NCBI RefSeq assembly: GCF_028276765.1
Contig: NZ_JAPYVU010000001.1
Location: 25,784 to 89,783 of the forward strand
DNA length: 64,000 bases
Origin: Sulfurihydrogenibium sp.
Lineage (GTDB): Bacteria > Aquificota > Aquificia > Aquificales > Hydrogenothermaceae
Direction of reading: 5' to 3'
The position numbers and the translations under genes were made by a program. Below, piece after piece: positions 45,732-53,944 of the stretch. The notes under the pieces are model-generated. The model was not told where the DNA came from. It saw nothing but the letters and a program-made list of their open reading frames with translations, and made no database searches. Within the stretch, counting starts at the first letter, position 1, and each line of letters opens with the position of its first letter.

Positions 45732-47036
45732 ATGAGTATTGCAGTAGTATCATATGACATAAGATTTTTAGAAAACTTGATTAACTTATTAAAGATGAAT
45801 AATGTTGAAGTATATGCAGATAGTTTATCACTAATTAAGGATTATCCACAAAAAGATTTTAAAGTGATTATTTATGATACTTCATCAGGAATTTTTGCAG
45901 AAGATGATTTGAAATATTTAATTGGAAAACTGGGAGAAAAAAAAATAAGATATCTTGTATTAACAGTCCCAGAAAACCCTATAAACAAAAAAAGCTTTAG
46001 TGACAATATTGAATTCATACCAAAATCAGAATCACTTACAATTCTACCAGAGATATTAAAAAACACCACAGTTCAAACAGAGAAAATTCAATCTCGGCAA
46101 GTTGAAAGTTTAACCGAAGTTTTTGCAACTGAAAAAGAAAATCAAGCCGAAAATTTTGAAAATCAAAAACTTGAAGACTTATTTAATAATGCAGATTTGT
46201 TTAATATAGAAAAAGGTTTAATTGATTTTGAACCTAATGTAATATCAATTAATGAAGAAGGAACAAAATCAGAAAACAAGAAAGAAAGTTTTGATAATTT
46301 CTTTGATATAGAATTTGAGAATAAATCTACTTCTAAAGAAAAAGTAGAAGATAAATCTTTATTTGAAATTGAATTTGAAAACATAAAATTGGAACCAACT
46401 AATATATCTTTCAACGAAGATAAAGAGGAAAACCTCTTAAATATAGATAATTTACTTTTAGAAAAAGAATTAGAAAACTTTAATATTGAAGAAATCGGTA
46501 TTGAAACTAAGATAGAAGAAAATACTACAAAGTCTTCATCTGAAGAGTTAAGTGAAGAGATTAAAAAATACGTGGAAGGAGATAAAAAGAAAGAAAATAA
46601 AGAAGAAAAATTAGAAGCAACAAAAGCAGAAGAAAAAAAAGAAATTGTTACTAAGCCCTTAACAGAGTTTATTCAAGAAATAGAGAAAGAAAATAAAATT
46701 ACAGAAGGAGGAGAAGAAATTATGGTAACCAACTTTAATATTACTATTTCTTCAGAAGATATAAAAAGGTTGGCCATGGAAATGGTAAAAGATATGTTAA
46801 AGAACGACAAAGCTATGAATACGATTATTGATCACCTCCAAATAGACTTTCAAGATGAAGCTAGAAGGGAGCTTGAGGACATAAAAAATCAGTTAAAAGT
46901 AACCTTAGCAAAAGAAGCAGAGTTAATGATGAAACAAGAAATTGAAAGAATGATAAAAACAGAGTTAAAAGGATACGTTGCAGAAATTACTGCAAAAATA
47001 GTAAAAGAAAAATTAGATGCAATTTTTAAAGGATAA
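45732..47036 (+). CDS. Unrecognised acidic protein: receiver-like, disordered and coiled-coil parts
   Basis: 434 residues, not recognised. Residues about 1-120 resemble a CheY-like fold (IAVVSYDIRFLENLINLL, FKVIIYDTSSGIFAEDDL, KKIRYLVLTVPENP) with a possible Asp but no clear phosphorylation triad. Residues about 120-310 are very rich in Glu, Asp, Asn and Lys and poor in hydrophobics, hence disordered; FDIEFEN and FEIEFEN recur in it. The C-terminal ~100 residues are helical coiled coil (EDIKRLAMEMVKDML to the end). This looks like a scaffold or regulator that binds a partner through its C-terminus. AAGGAGG precedes the ATG. A lone gene, so there is no operon clue. Confidence 0.6.
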   Translation: MSIAVVSYDIRFLENLINLLKMNNVEVYADSLSLIKDYPQKDFKVIIYDTSSGIFAEDDLKYLIGKLGEKKIRYLVLTVPENPINKKSFSDNIEFIPKSESLTILPEILKNTTVQTEKIQSRQVESLTEVFATEKENQAENFENQKLEDLFNNADLFNIEKGLIDFEPNVISINEEGTKSENKKESFDNFFDIEFENKSTSKEKVEDKSLFEIEFENIKLEPTNISFNEDKEENLLNIDNLLLEKELENFNIEEIGIETKIEENTTKSSSEELSEEIKKYVEGDKKKENKEEKLEATKAEEKKEIVTKPLTEFIQEIEKENKITEGGEEIMVTNFNITISSEDIKRLAMEMVKDMLKNDKAMNTIIDHLQIDFQDEARRELEDIKNQLKVTLAKEAELMMKQEIERMIKTELKGYVAEITAKIVKEKLDAIFKG

Positions 47037-47073
47037 GTTTAAATTTAACCTTCGTATTTTTAAACTTAATTTT
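47034..47073 (+). terminator. Weak terminator-like inverted repeat after the acidic protein gene
   Basis: TAAGTTTAAA (47034-47043) and TTTAAACTTA (47059-47068) are perfect arms, followed by ATTTTAAT. The stem is AT-rich, so its stability is low. Confidence 0.4.
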
Positions 47074-47109
47074 AATATAGAATTTATGCATCAATAAGTA
47101 AATAAGTGT

Positions 47110-47425
47110 TAAATATATCGAGCAGGAAATTGAAAAAATGTTAGAGGTAAGATGTTAATAATTTTTTCACCCATCATCCGTCACTTTGTCTGTTGTCCTT
47201 AGAACTTTATTAAGTCTGAAGGATATTCTTTTTAAATATCTAAGAAGTTCTTAACACCTTGGGTGAGAAATTAGTAGTTTTTATAGAATTTAAAAAAGAG
47301 ATCCTTCGGCCGGCCCTCAGGATGACAGAGAAAGGTTGATTGATAAACATTAGAGAAAAAGATAATTTTGTATATCATTCTGAGCGAAGTGAAGAATTTT
47401 CTACTTTTACTGAATTTCTTGCTAA
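47110..47425. repeat. Dispersed repeats: terminus copy, a subtype 2 unit (47256-47326) and a subtype 1 core
   Basis: The 420-base spacer holds no gene. 47118-47135 is a terminus (ATATCGAGCAGGAAATTGAA). The unit at 47256-47326 reads ACACCTTGGGTGAGAAATTA, GTTTTTATAGAATTTAAAAA, GAGATCCTTCGGCCGGCCCT, then CAGGATGAC. 47376-47395 is ATTCTGAGCGAAGTGAAGAA. The order subtype 2 then subtype 1 is the same as at 32451-32593, including AGAAAGGTT between them. Confidence 0.75.
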
Positions 47426-47456
47426 AAAAATTCTTAATTTCTCATCTAAAGTTCTA

Positions 47457-48335
47457 TCAATTCTTGCTTTTAAGAAATTTAAAATACACTATAGTCAAAA
47501 CAAAAAGTAAACTACTTGAAAAAAGTATAAAAGTATGTACCAAAAAAGACAGTAAAAACGCTGTGTTTTTATCTATGTTAAACAAAAATATCAAACTTCC
47601 TGCATATCCACTTTCATAGGTACCTATACCCGCCATTCCATGAATTGGCAGGATGGTTGTCAAATCTGCAGTTGCTGATGCTAAAATTGTTTGGAAAAAT
47701 GATATATCTATTTGAGTTGGTATAACAAAATAAAACGCTGTAAACTTCAAAATAAAAGTTAAAACAGACAAAAGATAAATACATGCAAGATTAGAAAATC
47801 TAAGTTTGTCTTTATTGTAACTTTTAACTTTCTCATGTTTTATAAATTTTAAAATAAATATAAAAATATAAAAGCTAAAAGGAATTACCAAAAATAATAT
47901 TAAAGCTAAAGACAGAAATCCTTTAAAAGTTAAATAACTAAGTGCAAAAACCGCCATCAAACCAAGACCATCGAATATACGAGTAATGAGAAAGCTCATT
48001 GTTGAATCTACTATATGAACTCCTTCCTTTTTAAGAAGATAAAAAAAAGAAACTTCACCTGTTCTAAAAGGCAAGATGATATTAAAAAATGTATTGTAAA
48101 CTGTAAGTTTAAAAAGCTTGCTAAATTCTTTTAGGTCTAATGTAAAACTCCATCTGTAAGTTCTTACTAAATAGCTTAAAAAGTAAAAAAAGAAAGCTAT
48201 AAAAAACTGATAAACCGATATCTGTTTAAAAAGATTCAAGAAGTTTTCAAAACCAATATATTTTTCAAATAGAATTATAAAAGCTGTTGTAATAACTAAT
48301 GAAAATATTAAATGAAAAAGCTTCTTTGTGTTCAT
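47457..48335 (-). CDS. Flippase-like membrane protein (UPF0104 / AglD-MprF N-terminal family)
   Basis: 292 residues with about 8 membrane helices. The family signature YLVRTYRWSFTL, NTFFNIILPFRTGEVSFFYL and the middle ATADLTTILPIHGMAGIGTY-E-SGY are all clear. These proteins resemble the integral part of MprF and are found next to glycosyltransferases, in lipid-linked sugar transport. Here it follows directly (zero spacing) a dolichol-phosphate-mannose-synthase-like glycosyltransferase. Its substrate is unknown. Confidence 0.82.
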   Translation of the reverse strand: MNTKKLFHLIFSLVITTAFIILFEKYIGFENFLNLFKQISVYQFFIAFFFYFLSYLVRTYRWSFTLDLKEFSKLFKLTVYNTFFNIILPFRTGEVSFFYLLKKEGVHIVDSTMSFLITRIFDGLGLMAVFALSYLTFKGFLSLALILFLVIPFSFYIFIFILKFIKHEKVKSYNKDKLRFSNLACIYLLSVLTFILKFTAFYFVIPTQIDISFFQTILASATADLTTILPIHGMAGIGTYESGYAGSLIFLFNIDKNTAFLLSFLVHTFILFSSSLLFVLTIVYFKFLKSKN

Positions 48336-49310
48336 TTATTGATGTTGAATTACTTCTTTTATTACATAAGGTTTTTTACCCTGAGACTCGTAGTAAGTTC
48401 TTATTATCAATTCAGCTATTAAACCTGTTGAAATAAGCTGAATACCTGTCAAGAAGAAAAGGACGCCAAATATTAGAAGTGGTCTATGACCAATTGGGAG
48501 TCCAAAACATATTTTTACACATGCCAGATATAAAAGAATCAAAATGCCCAAGACAGAAAATAGCATTCCAAAACCACCAAAAACCCTAAGTGGTTTGTTT
48601 CTGTAATCAAGTAAAAACTTTACCCATATTAAGTCTAAAATTACTTTGAAAGTTCTAGATATTCCATATTTTGATTTTCCGTATATTCTTGGATGGTGTT
48701 TAACAGGAATCTCAGCAATTTTTGCTCCTACTAATTTTGCTAAAGCTGGCAAAAATCTATGCATTTCTCCATAAGAGTCTAAACTTTTTGCAACCTCGCT
48801 TTTATAAGCTTTCAGTGAACATCCATAATCGTGTAAATAGACTTTTGTTACTTTAGATATCAACCAGTTAGCTATTTTAGATGGTAAAGTTCTGGTTAAA
48901 AATGCATCTTTTCTGTCTTTTCTCCAACCGCTAACTACATCGTAACCTTCATTGATTTTTTCTAATAATCTTGGAATGTCTTCTGGGTCGTTTTGCAAAT
49001 CCCCATCCATGGTTATAATTATTTCACCTCTTGCTATGTCAAAGCCTGCAGCCATAGCAGCAGTCTGACCAAAATTTCTCCTAAAATTAACTCCAACCAT
49101 ATGATAATCTTTTTCAGCTAAATTTTTGATAATTTCCCAAGATTTATCAATACTGCCATCATTTACAAAGATGATTTCATAATCTTTGTCATGCCAATGC
49201 CTTTTTAACTCTTCCATTACTGTTTTTATTTTTTCATATAAAATCGGCAAATTTTCTTCTTCGTTATAAATTGGAACTACTATCGAAACATAAATCTTAT
49301 CTTTTCTCAT
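48336..49310 (-). CDS. Family 2 glycosyltransferase (polyprenyl-phosphate sugar synthase type)
   Basis: 324 residues: GT-A domain with VVPIYNEEENLPILYE, IIFVNDGSIDKSW, MDGDLQNDPEDIPRLLE (DxD-like), and the SKYG and GYDVVSGWRKDR motifs of DPM1/GtrB/ArnC types, then two C-terminal membrane helices (near 230-255 and 265-300) joining it to the membrane. It probably loads a sugar onto undecaprenyl phosphate. Followed by the flippase-like gene with no gap, which fits the pair. Confidence 0.88.
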   Translation of the reverse strand: MRKDKIYVSIVVPIYNEEENLPILYEKIKTVMEELKRHWHDKDYEIIFVNDGSIDKSWEIIKNLAEKDYHMVGVNFRRNFGQTAAMAAGFDIARGEIIITMDGDLQNDPEDIPRLLEKINEGYDVVSGWRKDRKDAFLTRTLPSKIANWLISKVTKVYLHDYGCSLKAYKSEVAKSLDSYGEMHRFLPALAKLVGAKIAEIPVKHHPRIYGKSKYGISRTFKVILDLIWVKFLLDYRNKPLRVFGGFGMLFSVLGILILLYLACVKICFGLPIGHRPLLIFGVLFFLTGIQLISTGLIAELIIRTYYESQGKKPYVIKEVIQHQ

Positions 49311-49333
49311 TTCTCGTCCTTATTTGATGTATT

Positions 49334-50200
49334 TTAGTATAGGGTTTTCATTACTGTTTTTATCTTCAATAACGCTTGAAGGCTTTTAATTTCTTCATTT
49401 AAATTGATTTTAGATTTTGGTTTATCTAAAATTTCTAATAAATATTTTCTAATTTCTTCTTTTAATATTGTATTATTTTCAGCAGACCTTAGAGCTTTTT
49501 CAAGATAATATTTAGCAAGCTCATCATCTCCAAGTTCATGATAAACCTTTCCAAGCCTAAAATAGACTAAAGGATCATTTATAACATAATTTAGTGCTTT
49601 TGAGTAATATTCTCTGGCTTTTTTTAACATTTCTTTACTATGGACTACATTGTATTTATCTAAATAATAATCTCCCAAGGCAATATACGCGTTTACAAAA
49701 TTTTTGTTAAACATTAAAGCTTTTTCTAAGTTATACAAAAATAAATCTTCTTTACCTAACTGAAGGTAAACTATGCCAAGGTTATAATAAGCCTTATCTT
49801 TTCCTGAATATGTAGGATTGTTTATAGCTTTTTCGAAGTATTTTATTGCTTCATCAAACTTTTTCTGACTGGCAAGCAGAATTCCATAATTTGTCAATAG
49901 TTCTGGATAATCGGGATATTTATCTATTCCAAGCCTGAAAATGTCTCCAGCCTTAGCAAACTCTCCAGCAAATTGATACGCAAGTGCAAGGGCATTGTAG
50001 ACCTCTGGTTTATCATAAGATTTTAAGGCTTCTTCTAAATATTTAATTGCCATTGCATTATTTCCGCTGTTTAAGTAAGATATACCCATTTCGTATAAGT
50101 ATTTTCCATCCCCAATTCTTAAATCAGATTCATATGATTGAGGGTTAGCACAAGAACTTATTAAAATAGCTAAAGTTAAAGCAAAAAAATTCTTTTTCAT
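49334..50200 (-). CDS. TPR-repeat lipoprotein
   Basis: 288 residues. The signal peptide ends at the lipobox ILISSC (Cys at residue 17 becomes lipidated). The rest is tandem TPR units, for example LYEMGISYLNSGNNAMAIKY, AYYNLGIVYLQLGKEDLF and VYFRLGKVYHELGDDELAKY. It resembles PilF/NlpI-like outer-membrane TPR lipoproteins that help assemble secretins. No pilus gene is adjacent, but a secretin is encoded at 37691. It is upstream of the glycosyltransferase gene on the same strand. Confidence 0.85.
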   Translation of the reverse strand: MKKNFFALTLAILISSCANPQSYESDLRIGDGKYLYEMGISYLNSGNNAMAIKYLEEALKSYDKPEVYNALALAYQFAGEFAKAGDIFRLGIDKYPDYPELLTNYGILLASQKKFDEAIKYFEKAINNPTYSGKDKAYYNLGIVYLQLGKEDLFLYNLEKALMFNKNFVNAYIALGDYYLDKYNVVHSKEMLKKAREYYSKALNYVINDPLVYFRLGKVYHELGDDELAKYYLEKALRSAENNTILKEEIRKYLLEILDKPKSKINLNEEIKSLQALLKIKTVMKTLY

Positions 50201-50239
50201 GATTTTTATATTTTATCATAGGTTGGATTAAATCGGCTA

Positions 50240-50390
50240 TAAGACTGTTTTAAAAACAAACATGTCGCTTTGAGCAAAGTAAAAAATCTCATTTTTATTC
50301 AATCTTTAAAAGAGAAGATTCTTTGTTCTATAGTTTAAGGATGACAAGAAAAGATAAACTTACAAAAATTTTAGAAAACTCTTATAAAGG
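50240..50390. repeat. Decayed dispersed repeat between fliT-like and TPR lipoprotein genes
   Basis: AGACTGTTTTAAAAACAAAC (50242-50261) is an outer end; CATGTCGCTTTGAGCAAAGT (50261-50280) and GAGAAGATTCTTTGTTCTAT are degenerate cores; TTACAAAAATTTTAGAAAAC near 50359 is another outer end. No gene. Confidence 0.55.
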
Positions 50391-50432
50391 TGGTAAACTC
50401 TTTGCCGGCTTATAAAGTAAATAAGTCAACCA

Positions 50433-50756
50433 TTAAAGTGTTTCAATCAACGTTTTCTTAGCATTATACAAGTATTCTAATTCTTTACTTTTATCGTTTA
50501 ATTTATTTATAATTAAATCCATTTTTTCTCTCAAAAGATTTGATAATATATCTACCTTCTCTTGCAACAGTGATATTTTTTTTCCATGTTTTGCAATAGA
50601 TGCTCTATCTTGGCTTAAAAAATCGTTGATGTCTTTAATTAAACTTTCCAAATATTCATAAACATTTGGATCAAAATCGTTTAAATTAAGAAGAATAATT
50701 AACCTTTCAGATTCAGTCAATAAATCGTCTAAACTTTTGATGATAGCTCCTCCCAA
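50433..50756 (-). CDS. Small helical protein, probable FliT-like flagellar chaperone
   Basis: 107 residues or fewer, all helical (SLLQEKVDILSNLLREKMDL). It lies last in the fliD-fliS group, where fliT is normally found, and has the size of FliT; sequence identity to FliT is not clear to me. The start is a problem: TTG 50756 has no ribosome site, and the strong GGAGGAG just after it faces only ATC codons. TTG 50720 (95 residues) is another choice. It overlaps fliS by 28 bases if the first start is right. Confidence 0.6.
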   Translation of the reverse strand: MGGAIIKSLDDLLTESERLIILLNLNDFDPNVYEYLESLIKDINDFLSQDRASIAKHGKKISLLQEKVDILSNLLREKMDLIINKLNDKSKELEYLYNAKKTLIETL

Positions 50757-51094
50757 CCTTCTCTAACTGTATTTAAAACATTAATAACTTCATTTAAAAT
50801 CTCTTCATCATTTTTTAAGTTTCCGAGCATGATTTGCTTTTCGCAAAAGCTATAAATCTCATACAAATTCTGAGCTATCTCTCCACCTTTTTCAAAATCA
50901 AGACCTGTTTTTAAAGTTAAAAGAATATCTAATGCTTTATTTATGTGATTAATTTTTGATTTTAAATCGTTATTTTTTATGCTTTCTATTGCAGCTTTCA
51001 GTTCTAATATAATCCTTTCATATCCCATGGAAATAAGCTTTGGAAGATTCGCTGTTTCTAAGCCTGTTTTTAAATAGCTTTCATATGGATTCAC
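50729..51094 (-). CDS. fliS: Flagellin export chaperone FliS
   Basis: Binds the C-terminus of flagellin and keeps it unfolded until export. 121 residues with NPYESYLKTGLETANLPKLI at the N-terminus, KINHINKALDILLTLKTGLD in the middle and LYEIYSFCEKQIMLGNLKND, all family traits. The start is GTG with GGAG upstream. It follows fliD by 15 bases. Confidence 0.93.
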   Translation of the reverse strand: MNPYESYLKTGLETANLPKLISMGYERIILELKAAIESIKNNDLKSKINHINKALDILLTLKTGLDFEKGGEIAQNLYEIYSFCEKQIMLGNLKNDEEILNEVINVLNTVREGWEELSSKV

Positions 51095-51109
51095 TTATTA
51101 ATCTCCTTA

Positions 51110-52414
51110 TTATTTAGAGATTTGAAAGCCAAACGTTGCCTGAATTCTTGCACTAATATCGTTCATTTGAGCCTGTAGCATTTGCATCTTTATGAATTGA
51201 TTTTTTAGAGTTTCGATTTCCATTTGAACTCTTTCTTTCTGCAAATCTATCAAGTTTTGAATATTTTGAATTTGACTATCATAAGATTTGTTGTATTGGT
51301 CTAATATACCATTAAACTGAGTATACGGATTTAAATAGGTTGTTAAATTATTTTTGACATTATTTAAAGTATTTTGAAGGTCTAATGAGTTGTTAGTCAA
51401 AGCATCATTTAACTTTGATGTATTTAAAGAAATATGTCCGGTTGTTCTGTCGAAGTTTATAATATCTGCAGTAAAAAGAGGTTGTAATTGGTTAAATATT
51501 CCGTTAACAATTTGATTTAAACCATACTCGCCGCTTAATTTTCCACCTTTACCTGTTTCTTTGGCAGCAGTATCTACAAGTTGGTTGTAATAATTAACAA
51601 TTGCCTGGAGAGCATCGGTTATTGGTTTGTTATCTTTTTGAATTTGCAAAACAGTAGAACCGGTTTGAAATGCTGTGAAAGATAAACCGGGTATGTTTGC
51701 AAATGTATTAGTGTCGCTTTGCACCTGTAATCCATTTGCTGTTGCTACTGCATTTTGAGCATCTTGAATGTTTGTTAAATCTAATGTAGATACAGCATTT
51801 CCTGTATCAGATATCGTAAATGAGTTATCAGCTCCTGTTTTAGTCCCAGATATTACTAACTTATACTGTGGATTGCTTGATGTACCAACGTTTATAACAG
51901 AGGCTCTAAAGTTACCATTGTAAACGCTTGCAGTTCTATTGATCTCATCTGCCAAGTTTTGTAATGAGTAAGTTGAATCATAAACAATATTATAGTCATT
52001 ACCATTCATTGAAATTGTCAAAGTACCTGAATTTAAACCTAAGGATGCGTTTTTGTCAGAAAAAGATTTGTTAGAAGCATAAACTTGATTTGTAGCTAAT
52101 TGAGATACGTTTATATTATAAGCTCCTTCAGATACTTGAGTAGGGTCTGTTATAGAAGCAGTCAGTATATTAGGATTGGATACGTTTACGGATTTTGCAT
52201 TTACTGTAGCTGGGTCAGAAATATTGCTGATAGAACTTTGTAAATTTTTAAGAATGTTTTGAATGTTTGAAATAACAGTTTTTTTATCAGAAATCTGTTG
52301 CTGTTGCTGCTTTAGCATAAGGATTTGCTGACTTTTTATTGCTTGAATTTGTTGCAGGATAGAATTCATATCAAAACCATTAACTAAACCTGTAACATTA
52401 AGTTCTCCAGCCAT
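51110..52414 (-). CDS. fliD: Flagellar cap protein FliD
   Basis: Forms the cap on which flagellin polymerises. 434 residues with the N-terminal GLVNGFDMNSILQQIQAIKS, followed by the coiled coil and Gln-rich stretch. The C-terminal domain contains LSGEYGLNQIVNGIFNQLQP, LSLNTSKLNDAL-like text and a closing coiled coil. The length is typical for small caps. Ribosome site GGAGGTAATAATC before ATG 52414. Confidence 0.93.
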   Translation of the reverse strand: MAGELNVTGLVNGFDMNSILQQIQAIKSQQILMLKQQQQQISDKKTVISNIQNILKNLQSSISNISDPATVNAKSVNVSNPNILTASITDPTQVSEGAYNINVSQLATNQVYASNKSFSDKNASLGLNSGTLTISMNGNDYNIVYDSTYSLQNLADEINRTASVYNGNFRASVINVGTSSNPQYKLVISGTKTGADNSFTISDTGNAVSTLDLTNIQDAQNAVATANGLQVQSDTNTFANIPGLSFTAFQTGSTVLQIQKDNKPITDALQAIVNYYNQLVDTAAKETGKGGKLSGEYGLNQIVNGIFNQLQPLFTADIINFDRTTGHISLNTSKLNDALTNNSLDLQNTLNNVKNNLTTYLNPYTQFNGILDQYNKSYDSQIQNIQNLIDLQKERVQMEIETLKNQFIKMQMLQAQMNDISARIQATFGFQISK

Positions 52415-52462
52415 GATTATTACCTCCTTCTACGTAAACACTCAACGTTAAACGTTTCACGT

Positions 52463-52867
52463 TTATACTTTTTCATTTACCAAAGCACCAAGCATCTTGT
52501 TAATGTTTTTAATTATATTTATTACATAATCAGGTGGGATTTGCCTGATCACTTCGTTGTTAGTGATGTCTATTATTTTTACAACTGGCTCTTTTATTTC
52601 TTCGTTAAGCTCTATCTTAAGAGATTTATTTAAGTAGCTAATCTTATTTTGCAGTTCTTGTAAAATTTTCTTCAATTCTTCTACATTTTTAAGAGAATCT
52701 TTTAGCTGATTTTCAAGTTGATTTTGGTTTGGATTTTCGGGCTTTTGTATATTGATAGCAGTTGAAGTTTGAGAATTATCGATATTTTCAGGTCTCTTTT
52801 CCTGATTTATAGGCTGAACGTTCTGATTTATGTCATTCAAGAAAAGATTAATGTTATTGATATTCAT
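52463..52867 (-). CDS. flaG: FlaG family flagellar protein
   Basis: 134 residues. The N-terminus is Asn/Gln-rich and unstructured (FLNDINQNVQPINQEKRPEN). The C-terminal half carries the FlaG signature VVKIIDITNNEVIRQIPPDY-VI and ends in MLGALVNEKV. FlaG lies beside fliD in many bacteria and affects filament length. It has AAGGAGGTG before its ATG. Between flaG and the flagellin gene is a terminator, so it may have its own promoter. Confidence 0.9.
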   Translation of the reverse strand: MNINNINLFLNDINQNVQPINQEKRPENIDNSQTSTAINIQKPENPNQNQLENQLKDSLKNVEELKKILQELQNKISYLNKSLKIELNEEIKEPVVKIIDITNNEVIRQIPPDYVINIIKNINKMLGALVNEKV

Positions 52868-52950
52868 GTCTGGTCACCTCCTTATAAACCAGCTCCAAGC
52901 CCCAAAATATATGTATTTTTTATACCTATATCTTGGAACCTGGAACTTTT

Positions 52951-52984
52951 AAAAAAATAAAAACCTGGGGTTTTGCCCCAGGTC
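52951..52984 (-). terminator. Rho-independent terminator of the flagellin gene
   Basis: On the minus strand, CCTGGGG pairs with CCCCAGG around CAAAA (52982-52964), followed by TTTTTATTTTTTT. It starts about 18 bases after the flagellin stop, as a strong GC-rich hairpin. It would isolate the abundant flagellin message. Confidence 0.88.
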
Positions 52985-52999
52985 TAATATTATAAATTA

Positions 53000-53857
53000 T
53001 TATCTTAATAATTGTAATACTAATTGATTTTTAGCGTTAGCTTGAGCGAGCATTGCAGTGCCAGACTGCATTAAGATTTGAAGTCTTGTAAAGTTAGCCA
53101 TTTCATTAGCCATATCTACGTTTCTGATTCTGCTTTCAGCCTCTGATGTGTTAACCCTTGCTGTTTCGTTGTTAGATATGATTTTTTCAAGCTCTATTTG
53201 GTATGAACCAAATTTAGCTGCCATATCATCTACTGCTTTAATTAAGGCATCTACAGTAGATACTGTTGCGTTAGCTAAAGTTTGAGAGGTTACGTCGATT
53301 GTATAGAGAGTTGTACCAATTGTAACTGAAGATGCAACAGTTGGCAATGTACCAGCACTTGCTCCAGCAGCAGCCGTTGTTATTACCAATTCTTGGTCTT
53401 TTCTTCCACCATAATGAATTGTGAAAGTTGTTGTAGTACCTGATGAGAATAAGTTTAATCCATTAAATTCAGTATCTTTGAATATTTTGGCTATAGCATC
53501 TACTAAGTTGTTAATATCCTGTTGGATTTGTCCTCTTGAAGTATTATCAGACGTGTTAGATGCTTGAACAACTTTCTTTTTAATATCAACTAAGATGTTG
53601 TAAACTTCTTTCAATGCCCCTTGTGCAATCTGAGCTATACTGATTCCGTCGTTAGCGTTTCTTGTTCCTTGCTCTAATGATGCTGCGTATTCTTTTAATT
53701 GGTTAGCTATGAAGTAGCCTGCTGCATCGTCTGCTGCTCTGTTGATTCTAAATCCTGTGGACAATCTTTCCAAGGATTTGTTTAGCTGTAGTTCTGTTTG
53801 GTTAAGATTAACCAACGTGAAGTCTGATGAGTAGTTGTAGTTAATTCTTAGTGCCAT
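53000..53857 (-). CDS. fliC: Flagellin
   Basis: 285 residues, short. The conserved N-terminal domain (LNKSLERLSTGFRINRAADD and AAGYFIANQLKEYAASLEQG, then TRNANDGISIAQIAQGALKE) and the C-terminal domain (NTSEAESRIRNVDMANEMAN and TGTAMLAQANAKNQLVLQLL-like) are clear. The middle is reduced to a short Thr/Ala-rich part (about 145-195), so the surface domains D2/D3 are minimal. The ribosome site AGGAGG precedes the ATG, a sigma-28 promoter lies upstream and a terminator downstream. The neighbouring glycosyltransferase-TPR gene hints at glycosylation. Confidence 0.96.
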   Translation of the reverse strand: MALRINYNYSSDFTLVNLNQTELQLNKSLERLSTGFRINRAADDAAGYFIANQLKEYAASLEQGTRNANDGISIAQIAQGALKEVYNILVDIKKKVVQASNTSDNTSRGQIQQDINNLVDAIAKIFKDTEFNGLNLFSSGTTTTFTIHYGGRKDQELVITTAAAGASAGTLPTVASSVTIGTTLYTIDVTSQTLANATVSTVDALIKAVDDMAAKFGSYQIELEKIISNNETARVNTSEAESRIRNVDMANEMANFTRLQILMQSGTAMLAQANAKNQLVLQLLR

Positions 53858-53891
53858 GATTTTTACCTCCTAAAATTTATTTTCAATTTTA

Positions 53892-53918
53892 TTATCGTGA
53901 GTTTTTAAAAATTTTTTA
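53892..53918 (-). promoter_or_regulatory. Sigma-28 (FliA) promoter of the flagellin gene
   Basis: TAAAAAAT (53918-53911) is a close match to the sigma-28 -35 TAAAGTTT. CACGATAA (53899-53892) matches the -10 GCCGATAA in all but the first and third positions. They are separated by exactly 11 bases, as required. It stands about 35 bases upstream of the flagellin start. Confidence 0.75.
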
Positions 53919-53944
53919 GTTTTTCTTTTAATTTTTTTGAAAAT

